From: Sandarakinorhabdus sp.
Lineage (GTDB): Bacteria > Pseudomonadota > Alphaproteobacteria > Sphingomonadales > Sphingomonadaceae
Reading direction: 5' to 3'
Length of the DNA: 64,000 bases
Assembly (NCBI GenBank): GCA_020692215.1
Contig: JAIMKW010000004.1
Location: 186,001-250,000 of the forward strand
Both the position numbers and the translations under genes were made by a program. How positions within the stretch are numbered: position 1 is the first letter of the stretch; each line of letters begins with the position of its first letter. The notes under the pieces were generated by a model. It was given only the letters and a program-made list of their open reading frames with translations, was not told the DNA's origin and searched no databases. Positions 21,913 through 30,849 of this stretch are shown here, piece after piece.

Positions 21913-23522
21913 GCCTGCACTCCTGTGCCGGGCGCGGCAATGCTAGAAGATGTGCCAGGCTCGGCAAGAGTTGTGCTTGTGCCCGAGGCGGCAACGCCGG
22001 CGGCTGCAGCGTTGCCCGCAAGGCGTGTCGGCTCGCCCTGAAACAGCGGCAGAACTTCGGTCGGCGTGGTGCGCTTCTCGCGCACGGCGGCCCGCGCGCT
22101 GTCCTTCAGTGAACGGTGCAGGCCTGCAGCTTCAAGCCGGCCTTCGCCGGCTCCATCGTTGATAAGGGCGCGAACGGGCCCATCGGCGGTGATCAGTTCG
22201 AACAGGCCCTTCCGCCTCGAATAGCCGGTCTGGCGGCACTCGGCACAGCCGTTGGCCTTGGCGACAGTGATCCCGGCCGGAAGCCCCAGCCGCGCGGCCA
22301 GAACCGCAGAAAGCGGCTCTTCCGTCACACAGGCCGGGCACACCAGCCGCACCAGCCGCTGGGCGACAACGGCGCGCAAGGTGGCTGCGATCAGAAAGGT
22401 TTCCACCCCGAAATCGCGCAACCGCGTAATGGCGCCGGCCGCCGAATTGGCATGGACGGTGGACAGCACAAGATGGCCTGTCAGAGCCGCCTGCACGGCA
22501 ATTTCGGCGGTTTCCCGGTCGCGGATTTCGCCCACCATCACCACGTCCGGATCCTGCCGCAGGATCGCCCGCAGCCCCTGTGCAAAGGTCAGGCCGACGC
22601 GGGTGTCCACCTGGGTCTGGCCGACCCCGGGAACAGCGTATTCGACAGGGTCTTCCACCGTCAGGATGTTGCGCCTGCCATTGTTCAGGGTCTTCAGCGC
22701 GGCATAGAGCGTGGTTGTCTTCCCCGCGCCGGTCGGCCCTGTCACCAGCAGGATGCCGTTGGGCGCACCCAGCGCCTCGGTCAGTGCTGCGAGGATTTCC
22801 GAATCGAGCCCAAGGTCGCCCAGTTCCAGCCCGACAGAGGCCTGATCGAGGATCCGCATGACCACCCGCTCGCCGCCGCGGGCAGGCAGGGTTGAAACGC
22901 GCACATCAAGCCCGCGATTGCCCAGCGTCAGCGAAATGCGCCCGTCCTGCGGCAGGCGCTTTTCGGCGATATCCAGCCGCGCCATCACCTTCACACGCGA
23001 AACGAGCATCGGCGCGACTTCGGCTGGCAGGCGCAGAACCTCTTCCATCACGCCATCGTGGCGAAGGCGAACCGACATGCCGTCGTCAGCAGGCTCCAGG
23101 TGGATATCGGATGCGCCGCGCTGCACAGCCTGCGCGACCAGCGCGTTGATCAGGCGGATCACCGGGGCTGCATCGTCGTTGTCCAGAAGATCGGCTGTGT
23201 CGAGTGCCAGAGTCGCGAGGTTGGAGGCGGCCGCTGCATCGGCGGCAGCGCTCAGCCCGTCCGTTGCATAGGCTTCCGACAGCAGCCGATCATAGGCTTC
23301 ATCGCCCAGCGTTTCGATCGACAATGCCCGCCCGGCGATCCGCCGCGCTTCGAGGATAGCCGGCGCATGCGCACCGCGCCGGATGGCCAGCCTGTCAGAC
23401 CCGGCAGACAACAGCACGCCGTGCGCCCTTGCAAAGGCATAGGGCAGAAGCGGGAAGGCGCCTGCCTCCGGGGGTTGGGCAGGGCCGCCGATGCGCCCGA
23501 AACTGGATGGCTGGCTGCTCAC
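21909..23522 (-). CDS. gspE: T2SS assembly ATPase GspE
   Basis: A 537-residue cytoplasmic hexameric ATPase that powers pseudopilus assembly. It has Walker A GPTGAGKTTTLYA, the Asp and His boxes around TVEDPVEYAVPG, Walker B VGEIRDRETAEIA and the LSTVHAN motif. A tetracysteine zinc site is present (VCPAC and GCAEC). The last 40 residues are an Ala/Pro/Gly-rich tail. The GTG start overlaps the gspD stop (GTGA), and its own stop overlaps gspF. Confidence 0.95.
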   Translation of the reverse strand: MSSQPSSFGRIGGPAQPPEAGAFPLLPYAFARAHGVLLSAGSDRLAIRRGAHAPAILEARRIAGRALSIETLGDEAYDRLLSEAYATDGLSAAADAAAASNLATLALDTADLLDNDDAAPVIRLINALVAQAVQRGASDIHLEPADDGMSVRLRHDGVMEEVLRLPAEVAPMLVSRVKVMARLDIAEKRLPQDGRISLTLGNRGLDVRVSTLPARGGERVVMRILDQASVGLELGDLGLDSEILAALTEALGAPNGILLVTGPTGAGKTTTLYAALKTLNNGRRNILTVEDPVEYAVPGVGQTQVDTRVGLTFAQGLRAILRQDPDVVMVGEIRDRETAEIAVQAALTGHLVLSTVHANSAAGAITRLRDFGVETFLIAATLRAVVAQRLVRLVCPACVTEEPLSAVLAARLGLPAGITVAKANGCAECRQTGYSRRKGLFELITADGPVRALINDGAGEGRLEAAGLHRSLKDSARAAVREKRTTPTEVLPLFQGEPTRLAGNAAAAGVAASGTSTTLAEPGTSSSIAAPGTGVQA

Positions 23523-26239
23523 CAGCGGGGCAATGGCGCCGAGGGTTTGGATGGCACCGCCTGCCTGAATGTGGGCAGCGGCCGCTTGACGGCGGGTTCC
23601 GGTGCCGCACTGGAGCCCTCTTCCACAACAGGGGCGGGGGCCGGCGCTGGCCGAGCCTCTGGCTGCAGCACTGGACTTTCCGGCTGGGCCGCTGCCAACT
23701 GGCTGGTGGCCGCCGTTTCCTGCCCTGCCTTTTGTGCGCTTGCCCGCGCTGCCCTGAGAGCCGCCTCTTGCTGCTGTTCCAGCTTTTGCTGGGCGCTCTG
23801 TTGCCGCCGTGCCGCTTTGCGGTCAGCAGCCAGCGCCGGCGTCGGACCTGCCGCCGAAACCTGCCTGGTTCCGGACGAAGTCGTCTGGACAGGTGCGGTT
23901 GATGCAGCATCAGCTTCCCGCATCGGGGCCAGTTGCGCCGGCGTCGTCTGAACAGGCGCCGCCTGAACCGGTGCCGTCTCAACCGGCACTGCCCTTGCAG
24001 CCTGGCGCGCTTGCAAGGGTGCTGATGCCGTGCCGACAACGGGAGTGCTTGCAGCAGGAGCCTTTGCAGCGGGGGGTTGATAAGAAGGCGCGGCGTAGAC
24101 GGGTGAACCTGGCACCGGGCCATAGGCTGCGGCCGCACCGCCGGGGATCGCGCCCGAAGGCACAGGCGGCTGCATCGGAGCGCTCTGGGGCACAACAGCA
24201 GGCGCGGGGAAGGGATCGGGCTTGTAGGGTGGCGCTGTCCGCAGATACTCCCACGCCAGCCCATCGAGCTTGGAATAGCCATCGCGCAGGCTCTGGTCTT
24301 CGCGGATGCTGTTCCAGCGGCTGGCGGTGATCGAATCCGCATCGGTCTGCGAACGAACGATGGTTGGCCGGATGAAGATCATCAGATTGGTTTTCACGCG
24401 GCTCTTGTTGGTTGAGCGGAACAGCGCGCCAATGCCCGGAAGATCGCCAAGCCCGGGAATTTTCTGCAACGATTTGCGCTCGCTGTCCTCCAGCAGTCCG
24501 CCAAGCGCCAGGATCTGGCCGTCGCCAACGGTCACCGAGGTTTCCAGTTCGCGCTTGTTCAGCACAAAGTCCCGCTCGGCCACGGTTGACGCGATGGACG
24601 AAACGATCTGTTTCAGGCTCAGCGTCACGGTGCCGCCCGCGTTGATCTGGGGCTTCACCGAAAGCTGGATGCCGACATCCTGCCGTTGCACGGTGCGGAA
24701 GCTGTTTTCCAGATTCTGCCCAAGCGCTTCGCCGGTGGTGACCGGAATTTCCTGCCCCACCAGAATTCGCGCCGGCTGATTGTCGAGAGTCATGATGGAC
24801 GGCGTCGACAGGATGTTCGAGTTGACGTCGCTTTTCACGGCATTGATCACGAACCCGAACAGCAGGTTCGATCCAATGGATGCAATGCTGCCGGTGACCC
24901 CGCTTGTGGACAAAAGCGAGTTGACCGCAGCCTGGCGGAAAGCGTCACCTGTGCTCTCGGGGATCAGGCCCTTTTCGGCCGCAATGGCCCCGGTAATCGC
25001 CAACAGGTTCGGCGCAGCGTTGGTGAAGGTGCTGGAAATCAAGGGTACGGTTCCGTTCCGGCCCGAAAGCAGGAACTGCACACCAAGCTGCCGCGCGGCC
25101 GTGTCGGAAATCTCGACGATGATCGCCTCGACCTGAACCTGTGCGCGCCTGGTATCCAGCTGGCGGATCACTTCTCCCAACTCGCGCTGCACTTCGGGCG
25201 GGGCTGCAATGATGAGGGCGTTTGCCCCTTCATAGCGCGCGATGATGGCCTTGCGGCGCTGGTCTCCGGCGGCAACGCCGATGTTCGCCGCGGTCACCGC
25301 GGCAGTGCCGCCGCCGCCAGCCTGCCCGCCACTGCCACCACCGCCGCCAAAGGGCGTTCCCGCCAGCGAAGGCGCTGCCGCCGCGCTGGATGTCGGCGTG
25401 GGTGCCTGGCCCATCAGCTGTTGCAGCACCGGCATGATTGCGGCGGCATCGGCATTCTGCAGGAAGATCACCCGCGTATCCGCGCCGCCGGCCGCGCTCC
25501 TGTCGAGATCGCGCACCATGGCGGCAAGCCGCTGGACTTGGGCTGCTTCCCCGCGGATCGCGATCGAGTTCGAAGCGTCGATCGCGACTACGCTGGTTGC
25601 CGTCGCACTCGCGCCTTCGCCGGGCTGCTGGATCAGCCGCTGCAGCGATTGTGCCAGATCGCGCGCGCCGGCATTTTTCAACTGGATAATCTGGGTTGTC
25701 GTCCGGTCGCGGTCGATTTCCCGCAGAACAGTCCGGGCCCGCGCGATATTGTCGGCAAAATCCGCGATGATAACGGCATTGCCCGCACGGTTGGCTGTCG
25801 CACTGCCGTTTCGGCTGAGGATCGGGCGAAGCGAATCGACCGCCGCTCCGGCATCGATGTTGGTCAGCGGGATGACGGCGGTGGTATAGCGCGCGCCGGC
25901 TGCACCGCCCGCGCCGGCTTCCGCTGGCTGCACCCGATATTGCCCTGATCCGGTTGGAACGGCCACAAAACCATTGGCCCTGAGCGTTGCAAGGAACAGT
26001 TCGAAATACTGGCCGCGGTCCAGCGGCCGCTCGGAAATGACCGATATCTTGCCCTGCACCCGCGGGTCGATCACGAAGCTGGCGCCTGTCACCTTGGCGA
26101 CATCATCGATGAAGGCGCGGATGTCGGCATCGCGCAGGTTGATGCTGGCCTGCCCAAGCACGGGCGCCACCGGTGCTGCAGCCAGCACGATAGCAAGGGC
26201 CGCCAGCGCGACCCGGGAACAGGAATGCACCCGCTTCAT
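23519..26239 (-). CDS. gspD: T2SS outer-membrane secretin GspD with long C-terminal tail
   Basis: A 906-residue exported protein with signal peptide (cleavage near VLGQA). The N0 domain begins SINLRDADIRAFIDDVAKVTG, followed by N1-N3 with a Gly/Ala/Ser-rich insert near residue 290, and the secretin barrel with its signature VTVGDGQILALGGLLEDSER. After FIRPTIVRS and a short helical segment, about 235 residues (from residue 672) are Pro-, Ala- and Gln-rich, with a charged Q/A/R/E stretch around 805-835 and no recognised domain. Typical GspD ends with a short S-domain. No pilotin gene is adjacent. Confidence 0.94.
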   Translation of the reverse strand: MKRVHSCSRVALAALAIVLAAAPVAPVLGQASINLRDADIRAFIDDVAKVTGASFVIDPRVQGKISVISERPLDRGQYFELFLATLRANGFVAVPTGSGQYRVQPAEAGAGGAAGARYTTAVIPLTNIDAGAAVDSLRPILSRNGSATANRAGNAVIIADFADNIARARTVLREIDRDRTTTQIIQLKNAGARDLAQSLQRLIQQPGEGASATATSVVAIDASNSIAIRGEAAQVQRLAAMVRDLDRSAAGGADTRVIFLQNADAAAIMPVLQQLMGQAPTPTSSAAAAPSLAGTPFGGGGGSGGQAGGGGTAAVTAANIGVAAGDQRRKAIIARYEGANALIIAAPPEVQRELGEVIRQLDTRRAQVQVEAIIVEISDTAARQLGVQFLLSGRNGTVPLISSTFTNAAPNLLAITGAIAAEKGLIPESTGDAFRQAAVNSLLSTSGVTGSIASIGSNLLFGFVINAVKSDVNSNILSTPSIMTLDNQPARILVGQEIPVTTGEALGQNLENSFRTVQRQDVGIQLSVKPQINAGGTVTLSLKQIVSSIASTVAERDFVLNKRELETSVTVGDGQILALGGLLEDSERKSLQKIPGLGDLPGIGALFRSTNKSRVKTNLMIFIRPTIVRSQTDADSITASRWNSIREDQSLRDGYSKLDGLAWEYLRTAPPYKPDPFPAPAVVPQSAPMQPPVPSGAIPGGAAAAYGPVPGSPVYAAPSYQPPAAKAPAASTPVVGTASAPLQARQAARAVPVETAPVQAAPVQTTPAQLAPMREADAASTAPVQTTSSGTRQVSAAGPTPALAADRKAARRQQSAQQKLEQQQEAALRAARASAQKAGQETAATSQLAAAQPESPVLQPEARPAPAPAPVVEEGSSAAPEPAVKRPLPTFRQAVPSKPSAPLPRW

Positions 26240-26832
26240 TCCGGTTCCTCCTGAACGGCCGACATCATGGCCGAAAGATCCGAACTCCGGGCGACGGGCG
26301 CTTCGGGCCGGGGCGCTTCGGGCCGGGGTTCTTCGTCCGACTCGTCGTCCGGCAGAGGCTCGATCATGGCACCGGACTCGAGCGCGTCAAACCGCTGGAC
26401 AGCGCCGCTGCCCGCCGAATCCAGCCACAACGCTTCGCGAACGCCGCCGCGCTCCAGAACCACATGCTCACGCGCAATGGCAGCGAGGCTCACGCCGTCT
26501 GAAATCAGGTCTCCCACGGCATAGACCTGCTGCACTCCGTCGCCCGATGCAATGATTGCACTGCCTCTGCCTGTGGACGAATCGGCCCGCACGCCATGCA
26601 GGCTGAAGGGCAGGGCTGTTACCGGAAGCGATTCGCCTGAAGCTGCACGGGCCGGAAAAAATGGATCGAAGCGGGCCAGAAGCGCCCGGTCGGCCAAGGG
26701 CGGCGCAGTGAAGGGCGGCGGAACCGGCAGCGGCGCACGCAAGGCGCCAACCACCTGCCACGCCTGCACAAAGCAGGCGAGTGCAAGGGCCAGCAGCACC
26801 GCGTGCCCGAGATGCCAGCGGGTGTTCAGCAA
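26236..26832 (-). CDS. gspC: T2SS inner-membrane protein GspC, lacking the PDZ domain
   Basis: A 198-residue protein with one N-terminal membrane segment (HAVLLALALACFVQAW) and a periplasmic homology region around LPFSLHGVRAD, GSAIIASGDGVQQVYAVGD and REHVVLERGG, which contacts the secretin N0 domain. The usual C-terminal PDZ or coiled-coil domain is replaced by an acidic, proline-rich tail (DDESDEEPRPEAPRPEA). The start is a TTG behind a weak AGG site. It is first in the operon and overlaps gspD by four bases. Confidence 0.85.
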   Translation of the reverse strand: MLNTRWHLGHAVLLALALACFVQAWQVVGALRAPLPVPPPFTAPPLADRALLARFDPFFPARAASGESLPVTALPFSLHGVRADSSTGRGSAIIASGDGVQQVYAVGDLISDGVSLAAIAREHVVLERGGVREALWLDSAGSGAVQRFDALESGAMIEPLPDDESDEEPRPEAPRPEAPVARSSDLSAMMSAVQEEPE

Positions 26833-26995
26833 GGGATAGCCTGCCGGATAGGCAGAATCAGCCCCGTGGAACCACAGGGAGAAAGGAAGGCAGGTCCGGT
26901 CAAGATTGGCCTCTCTTCAAGGCTTGGGGGAAGGTGTCCGCCCGGCCATGGCGTAAGGCTGTTACAGATTCGTTTCAAGGCCTTGCTCCTTCCGC

Positions 26996-27814
26996 TCAAC
27001 TCGTCCCAAATACCATTCCCATCCCAATCCCAAGGCCATTTGCGGCAAGCCACATCGGGAAGCCGGCAGCGGCAAGGCACGCGCCGAATGCAACCCGCTG
27101 CGGCTCCCCCTTTGCCGGGTCAGGCGGTGCGTCCGCGCTAGGCTTGCGAAGGGCGTTGCCGCCCGCCAGCACAAGGCCCATCAGCGCCGCAAGCAGGATC
27201 AACGGCCCAATCAGCACAGGGCTTAACCATGCCCCCAGCGCCGCCATCAATTTCACGTCGCCAAGCCCCAGCCCCTCGCGGCCACGCAAGGCCTTGTAGA
27301 GCAACGCGATTGCCAGAAAGCTCCCGCCGCCGATGGCTGCGCCCAGCAGCCGTTCCGCCACCGTGGCGGGCCCCAGCAGCAGGCCCAGCCCCAGCAGCGG
27401 CATGGTCAAGGCGTCGGGCAGCCAGAAATTCTCGGCATCCAGCACCAGCAGCGCAAGCAGCATCCAGCCCAGCAGCGCGCCCGAAAATCCGGCAGGACCA
27501 GGCATCACCAGCAGCGCCATCGCGCCAATCATGGCTGCTGCCAGTTCGATCGCCGGGTGGCGCCAGTCGATCCTTGCGCCACAGTGCCGGCACCGGCCGC
27601 GCGCCAGCACGAACGACACAAGCGGAACCAGATCGGCCACGGATAGCTGCGCGTCGCAGCTGTCGCACCGGGACCGGCCGCCCAGCGAGTCGCCGCGCGG
27701 CCAGCGCAGTACAAGCGTCGCCAGAAACGAGCCGGCGATCAGCCCCGTAACAGCGCCCAGCGCCGGCCACAAAGCCGGCGTGGAAAGATGTGGCAGGGTG
27801 AAACCATCCATCAC
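26996..27814 (-). CDS. gspO: Prepilin peptidase (leader peptidase/N-methyltransferase)
   Basis: A 272-residue polytopic inner-membrane aspartic peptidase of the GspO/PilD type. It has the N-terminal AGSFLATLVLRWPRG, two CxxC pairs (RCDSCDAQ and RCRHCGAR) that bind zinc, and the catalytic aspartates in VLDAENFWLPDALTMPLL and GLGDVKLMAALG. It would cleave and methylate the pseudopilins GspG, I, J and K. It lies upstream of gspC on the same strand, but 163 bases apart, so it may have a separate transcript. Confidence 0.95.
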   Translation of the reverse strand: MMDGFTLPHLSTPALWPALGAVTGLIAGSFLATLVLRWPRGDSLGGRSRCDSCDAQLSVADLVPLVSFVLARGRCRHCGARIDWRHPAIELAAAMIGAMALLVMPGPAGFSGALLGWMLLALLVLDAENFWLPDALTMPLLGLGLLLGPATVAERLLGAAIGGGSFLAIALLYKALRGREGLGLGDVKLMAALGAWLSPVLIGPLILLAALMGLVLAGGNALRKPSADAPPDPAKGEPQRVAFGACLAAAGFPMWLAANGLGIGMGMVFGTS

Positions 27815-27865
27815 AGGGGGTTCGGAGAGCCGCGCCCGAAAGTAAAGGGTGCGGGCGCCTTGGGG

Positions 27866-29185
27866 CTAGCCGCGCAGGCGCTGCAACGCCTGGTCCCGCC
27901 CGATCAGCGGCAGCATGGTCGCCATGTCCGGCCCCTGATCGCGGCCGATGAGGGCGCGGCGAAGCGGCATGAACAGCGCCTTGCCCTTGCGGCCCGTCCT
28001 TTCTTGCAGGGCCTTTGTCAGATCGCTCCACGAATCGGCCCCGAAGCTCAGGCTTTCCAGCACATCGGCGGCTTCAGCCAGGAAGGCCATGTCTTCGGCG
28101 GGCATGTCGGGCGGGGCAATCGGGCCCGTGAACACCAGCTTCCACTGCTCGGCGTCGGCCACGGTGGCGATATTGCCGCGCACCGCGTTCCACTGCGGTT
28201 CCGACAGGCTGGTGCGCCCGGCGACAGCGGCATGGTCGGTCTGGTGCAGGATGCTGGCGTTCAGCCGTTCGAGTTCGGCTTCATCGAACCGGGCGGTGGC
28301 GCGGCCGAGGTGCCCGATGTCGAAGGCCTCGATCAGCGGGGCGTCGGATGTGACGGGCTCGACGGGAAGGCTGGTGCCCAGTCGCGCCAGCAGGGCCTTC
28401 ACGGCGATGGGCTCGATTCCACGATCGCGAAACTCGGAAACGCCGATCGAGCCAAGGCGCTTGGAAAGCGCACCATCAGCGCCGGTCAGCAGGGCCGCAT
28501 GGCCGAACTGCGGGGCGGGTTTTCCCATGGCGGCGAACATCTGCATCTGAATGCCTGTGTTCGTCACATGGTCCTCGCCGCGCACCACATGGGTAACCCC
28601 CATGTCCACATCGTCGATCACGCTGGGCAGCATATACAGCCAGCTGCCATCGGCGCGGCGGATCACCGGATCGCTGAGCGAGGCCGCATCGATGTGGCAT
28701 TCGCCGCGGATCAGGTCGTCCCACTGGTTCGGAAGATCGACTGAAAGCCGGAACCGCCAGTGCGGCTTGCGCCCTTCGGATTCGAAACGGGCATGGTCTG
28801 CATCGGTCAGGGTCAGGGCTGCCCGATCATAGACTGGGGGCAGCCCGCGCCCCAGCAGCACCTTTCGTTTCAGGTCCAGCTCTTCGGGGGTCTCGTAGGC
28901 GCGATAGACATGGCCGGCCGCCGCCAGTTCGCCGAGCACAGCTTCATAGCGCGCCATGCGGGCCGATTGCTTTTCCTCGGCATCGGGGGCCATCCCCAGC
29001 CAGGCGAGATCGTCGCGGATGGACTGGGCAAAGGCTTCGGTGGATCGTGCGCTGTCGGTATCATCCAGCCGCAGGATGAACCGGCCGCCCTGCTTGCGTG
29101 CGAGCAGCCAGTTGAGAAGCGCCGTGCGGACATTGCCGACATGAAGGGTGCCCGTGGGCGACGGGGCAAAGCGGGTGACGATCAT
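27866..29185 (-). CDS. gltX: Glutamate--tRNA ligase
   Basis: A class I synthetase of about 439 residues counted from the chosen start MIVTRFAPSPTGTLHVGNVR. An in-frame ATG 12 codons upstream is rejected because the family begins right before the HIGH-type motif (here LHVG). The KMSKS-type motif is LSKRLGS, as usual in GluRS. The zinc-binding cysteines of some GluRS are absent. Alphaproteobacteria often carry two gltX copies; which of the two this is, and whether it charges tRNA-Glu or tRNA-Gln, cannot be decided here. Confidence 0.94.
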   Translation of the reverse strand: MIVTRFAPSPTGTLHVGNVRTALLNWLLARKQGGRFILRLDDTDSARSTEAFAQSIRDDLAWLGMAPDAEEKQSARMARYEAVLGELAAAGHVYRAYETPEELDLKRKVLLGRGLPPVYDRAALTLTDADHARFESEGRKPHWRFRLSVDLPNQWDDLIRGECHIDAASLSDPVIRRADGSWLYMLPSVIDDVDMGVTHVVRGEDHVTNTGIQMQMFAAMGKPAPQFGHAALLTGADGALSKRLGSIGVSEFRDRGIEPIAVKALLARLGTSLPVEPVTSDAPLIEAFDIGHLGRATARFDEAELERLNASILHQTDHAAVAGRTSLSEPQWNAVRGNIATVADAEQWKLVFTGPIAPPDMPAEDMAFLAEAADVLESLSFGADSWSDLTKALQERTGRKGKALFMPLRRALIGRDQGPDMATMLPLIGRDQALQRLRG

Positions 29186-29273
29186 GCGCGGGGCGATAGG
29201 CTTACCCGCGGCCCAGCGCAAATCGGAAAGCCCGCACGAACGTGCAAATCAGACAGCCGCTGCCATCCCCCGG

Positions 29274-29711
29274 CTAGAAGTTCGCGCCCCGCGGCACCTT
29301 CACCGGCGTAAACGCGCCCAGGCTGCAACTTCCGAAAGTCATGCGCGATACGGGATCGACAATTTCGAAGATATCCATCTCGCAATGCTGGCTGGATGAT
29401 GAGCGGAACACCAGAACCGCGTTGCGGCTCAGCCCCGGGCAGCGGCTTCGCAGATCGTTGCGATACCATGTGTTGGCACCGGTGCGGAACATCAGCACGC
29501 TGTCGCCTGCCGGGGTGGTGTTCACATTGTTCCGGTTGGGTATGCAGCGCCTGGGTTTGCCGGTTGCAACCAGAGTGGCGGGATCGGTGCGCCCATCCTG
29601 CTGGGCCGCTGCCGCAGGGGCGCTGCCAGAGATTGCGGGCTCTGTCGATGCAGCACAGCCCGCGACAGCAAGGGACAGCCCGGCAAGCGCCAGAAGCAGT
29701 TCAGAACGCAT
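29274..29711 (-). CDS. Lipoprotein with a four-cysteine domain (DUF6491-like)
   Basis: A 145-residue lipoprotein. The signal ends with the lipobox VAGC (Cys19). The mature domain has cysteines at 56, 91, 110 and 129, with the motif SRCPGLS around Cys91 and a WYRND segment before it. The arrangement matches the secreted protein at 33438-33890, so the two appear to be relatives; the pattern resembles the DUF6491 family from memory. The start MRSELLLALAG is chosen over an upstream ATG because it gives the lipoprotein signal. It overlaps the end of gloB by 11 bases. No function is known. Confidence 0.8.
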   Translation of the reverse strand: MRSELLLALAGLSLAVAGCAASTEPAISGSAPAAAAQQDGRTDPATLVATGKPRRCIPNRNNVNTTPAGDSVLMFRTGANTWYRNDLRSRCPGLSRNAVLVFRSSSSQHCEMDIFEIVDPVSRMTFGSCSLGAFTPVKVPRGANF

Positions 29712-30420
29712 CTTTCGCACTCCTTCTTTCAGCCAGTTCGCCGACAGTTCCTGCCCGTACGAACGGGTTGGTGGCCAGTTCATCGCCGATGGTGAACGGC
29801 ACCGTTGCTTCCCCCATTCTGCGCGCAATTTCCACAGCTGCCAAGCGATCGGCCAGGTCGCTGTTGCCGGGCTCGACCGTGATGGCAAAGCGCGCGTTGG
29901 ACAGCGTATATTCGTGCGCGCAATACACCTTCGTTTGCGGCGGCAACGCCTTCAGCTTGCCCAAGGCAGTGAACATGTCCTGCGCCGTTCCCTCGAAAAG
30001 GCGGCCACAGCCCATTGCAAACAGCGTGTCTCCGGGGAACAGGGCGTTGGCAGCGGGAAAGTGATAGGCGATATGGCCCGCGGTGTGGGCGCCCACGAAC
30101 AGCACGGTAGCTGAATGATCGCCCAGCACCACGGTGTCGCCCTCGTCGACTTCGGTATCGATGCCGGGGATTTTCGCCGCCTCCCGGCGGGAGCCGATGA
30201 TGGTGCAGCCGGTTTCTGCCTTCAGTGCACTGTTGCCGCCCACATGGTCCGGGTGCCAGTGCGTGTTCAGGATGTGGGTGATCCGCAGGCCTTCGGCCTT
30301 CGCGGCTGCCAATACCGGTTCGGCCACTGCCGGGTCGATAGCGGCCGCAAGCCCCGGCGCATATTCGAACAGCCAGACATAATTGTCGTTGAGAACCGGG
30401 ATGCGAACAACTCTGGTCAT
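29701..30420 (-). CDS. gloB: Hydroxyacylglutathione hydrolase (glyoxalase II)
   Basis: A metallo-beta-lactamase-fold enzyme of about 239 residues that hydrolyses S-lactoylglutathione to lactate and glutathione. The binuclear metal motif is NTHWHPDHVGG, with further ligands in HTAGHIAYHF and FPGDTLF, and AHEYTLSNARFA in the glutathione-binding C-terminal part. The start MTRVVRIPVLNDNYVW matches the family N-terminus; an ATG five codons upstream is an alternative that overlaps gloA. It sits directly downstream of gloA, so both steps of methylglyoxal detoxification are encoded together. Confidence 0.95.
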   Translation of the reverse strand: MTRVVRIPVLNDNYVWLFEYAPGLAAAIDPAVAEPVLAAAKAEGLRITHILNTHWHPDHVGGNSALKAETGCTIIGSRREAAKIPGIDTEVDEGDTVVLGDHSATVLFVGAHTAGHIAYHFPAANALFPGDTLFAMGCGRLFEGTAQDMFTALGKLKALPPQTKVYCAHEYTLSNARFAITVEPGNSDLADRLAAVEIARRMGEATVPFTIGDELATNPFVRAGTVGELAERRSAKDAF

Positions 30421-30428
30421 GGGCCTGT

Positions 30429-30845
30429 TCACCATTCGCCGATATTGGGGGCAGAAGCCCAGGGCTCTGCCGGCGGTAGAGAATCGCCCATCTGCAGCAA
30501 TTCCACGGAAATGCCGTCGGGCGATCGCACGAAGGCCATTCGCCCGTCGCGCGGGGGGCGGTTGATGATCACTCCGCCATCGGCCAGCCGCTGGCAGCTT
30601 TCGTAGATATTCTCAACCGCATAGGCGACATGGCCGAAATTCCGGCCGCCGGAGTAGCCGGCCTCGTCCCAGTTGTGCGTCAGTTCGATCTGCGCGCTTT
30701 CGTCGCCCGGCGCTGCCAGGAAGATCAGGCTGAAACGCCCCGCCTCATTGTCGTAGCGGCGCAATTCCCGAAGGCCCAGCAGGCCGAAGAAGCGGATGGT
30801 CTCGGCGGGATCCGAAACGCGGATCATGGTGTGAAGATATTTCAT
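30429..30845 (-). CDS. gloA: Lactoylglutathione lyase (glyoxalase I)
   Basis: A 138-residue vicinal-oxygen-chelate enzyme that isomerises the methylglyoxal-glutathione adduct. It starts MKYLHTMIRVSDPAETIRFF, and the four metal ligands align with E. coli GloA: His5, Glu in AQIELTHNW, His in NFGHVAYAV and Glu in SVELLQMG. The shorter start is chosen because upstream codons are non-homologous and it begins three bases after the thioesterase stop codon. The C-terminal 20 residues form a short extension. Confidence 0.95.
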   Translation of the reverse strand: MKYLHTMIRVSDPAETIRFFGLLGLRELRRYDNEAGRFSLIFLAAPGDESAQIELTHNWDEAGYSGGRNFGHVAYAVENIYESCQRLADGGVIINRPPRDGRMAFVRSPDGISVELLQMGDSLPPAEPWASAPNIGEW

Positions 30846-30849
30846 GCGG

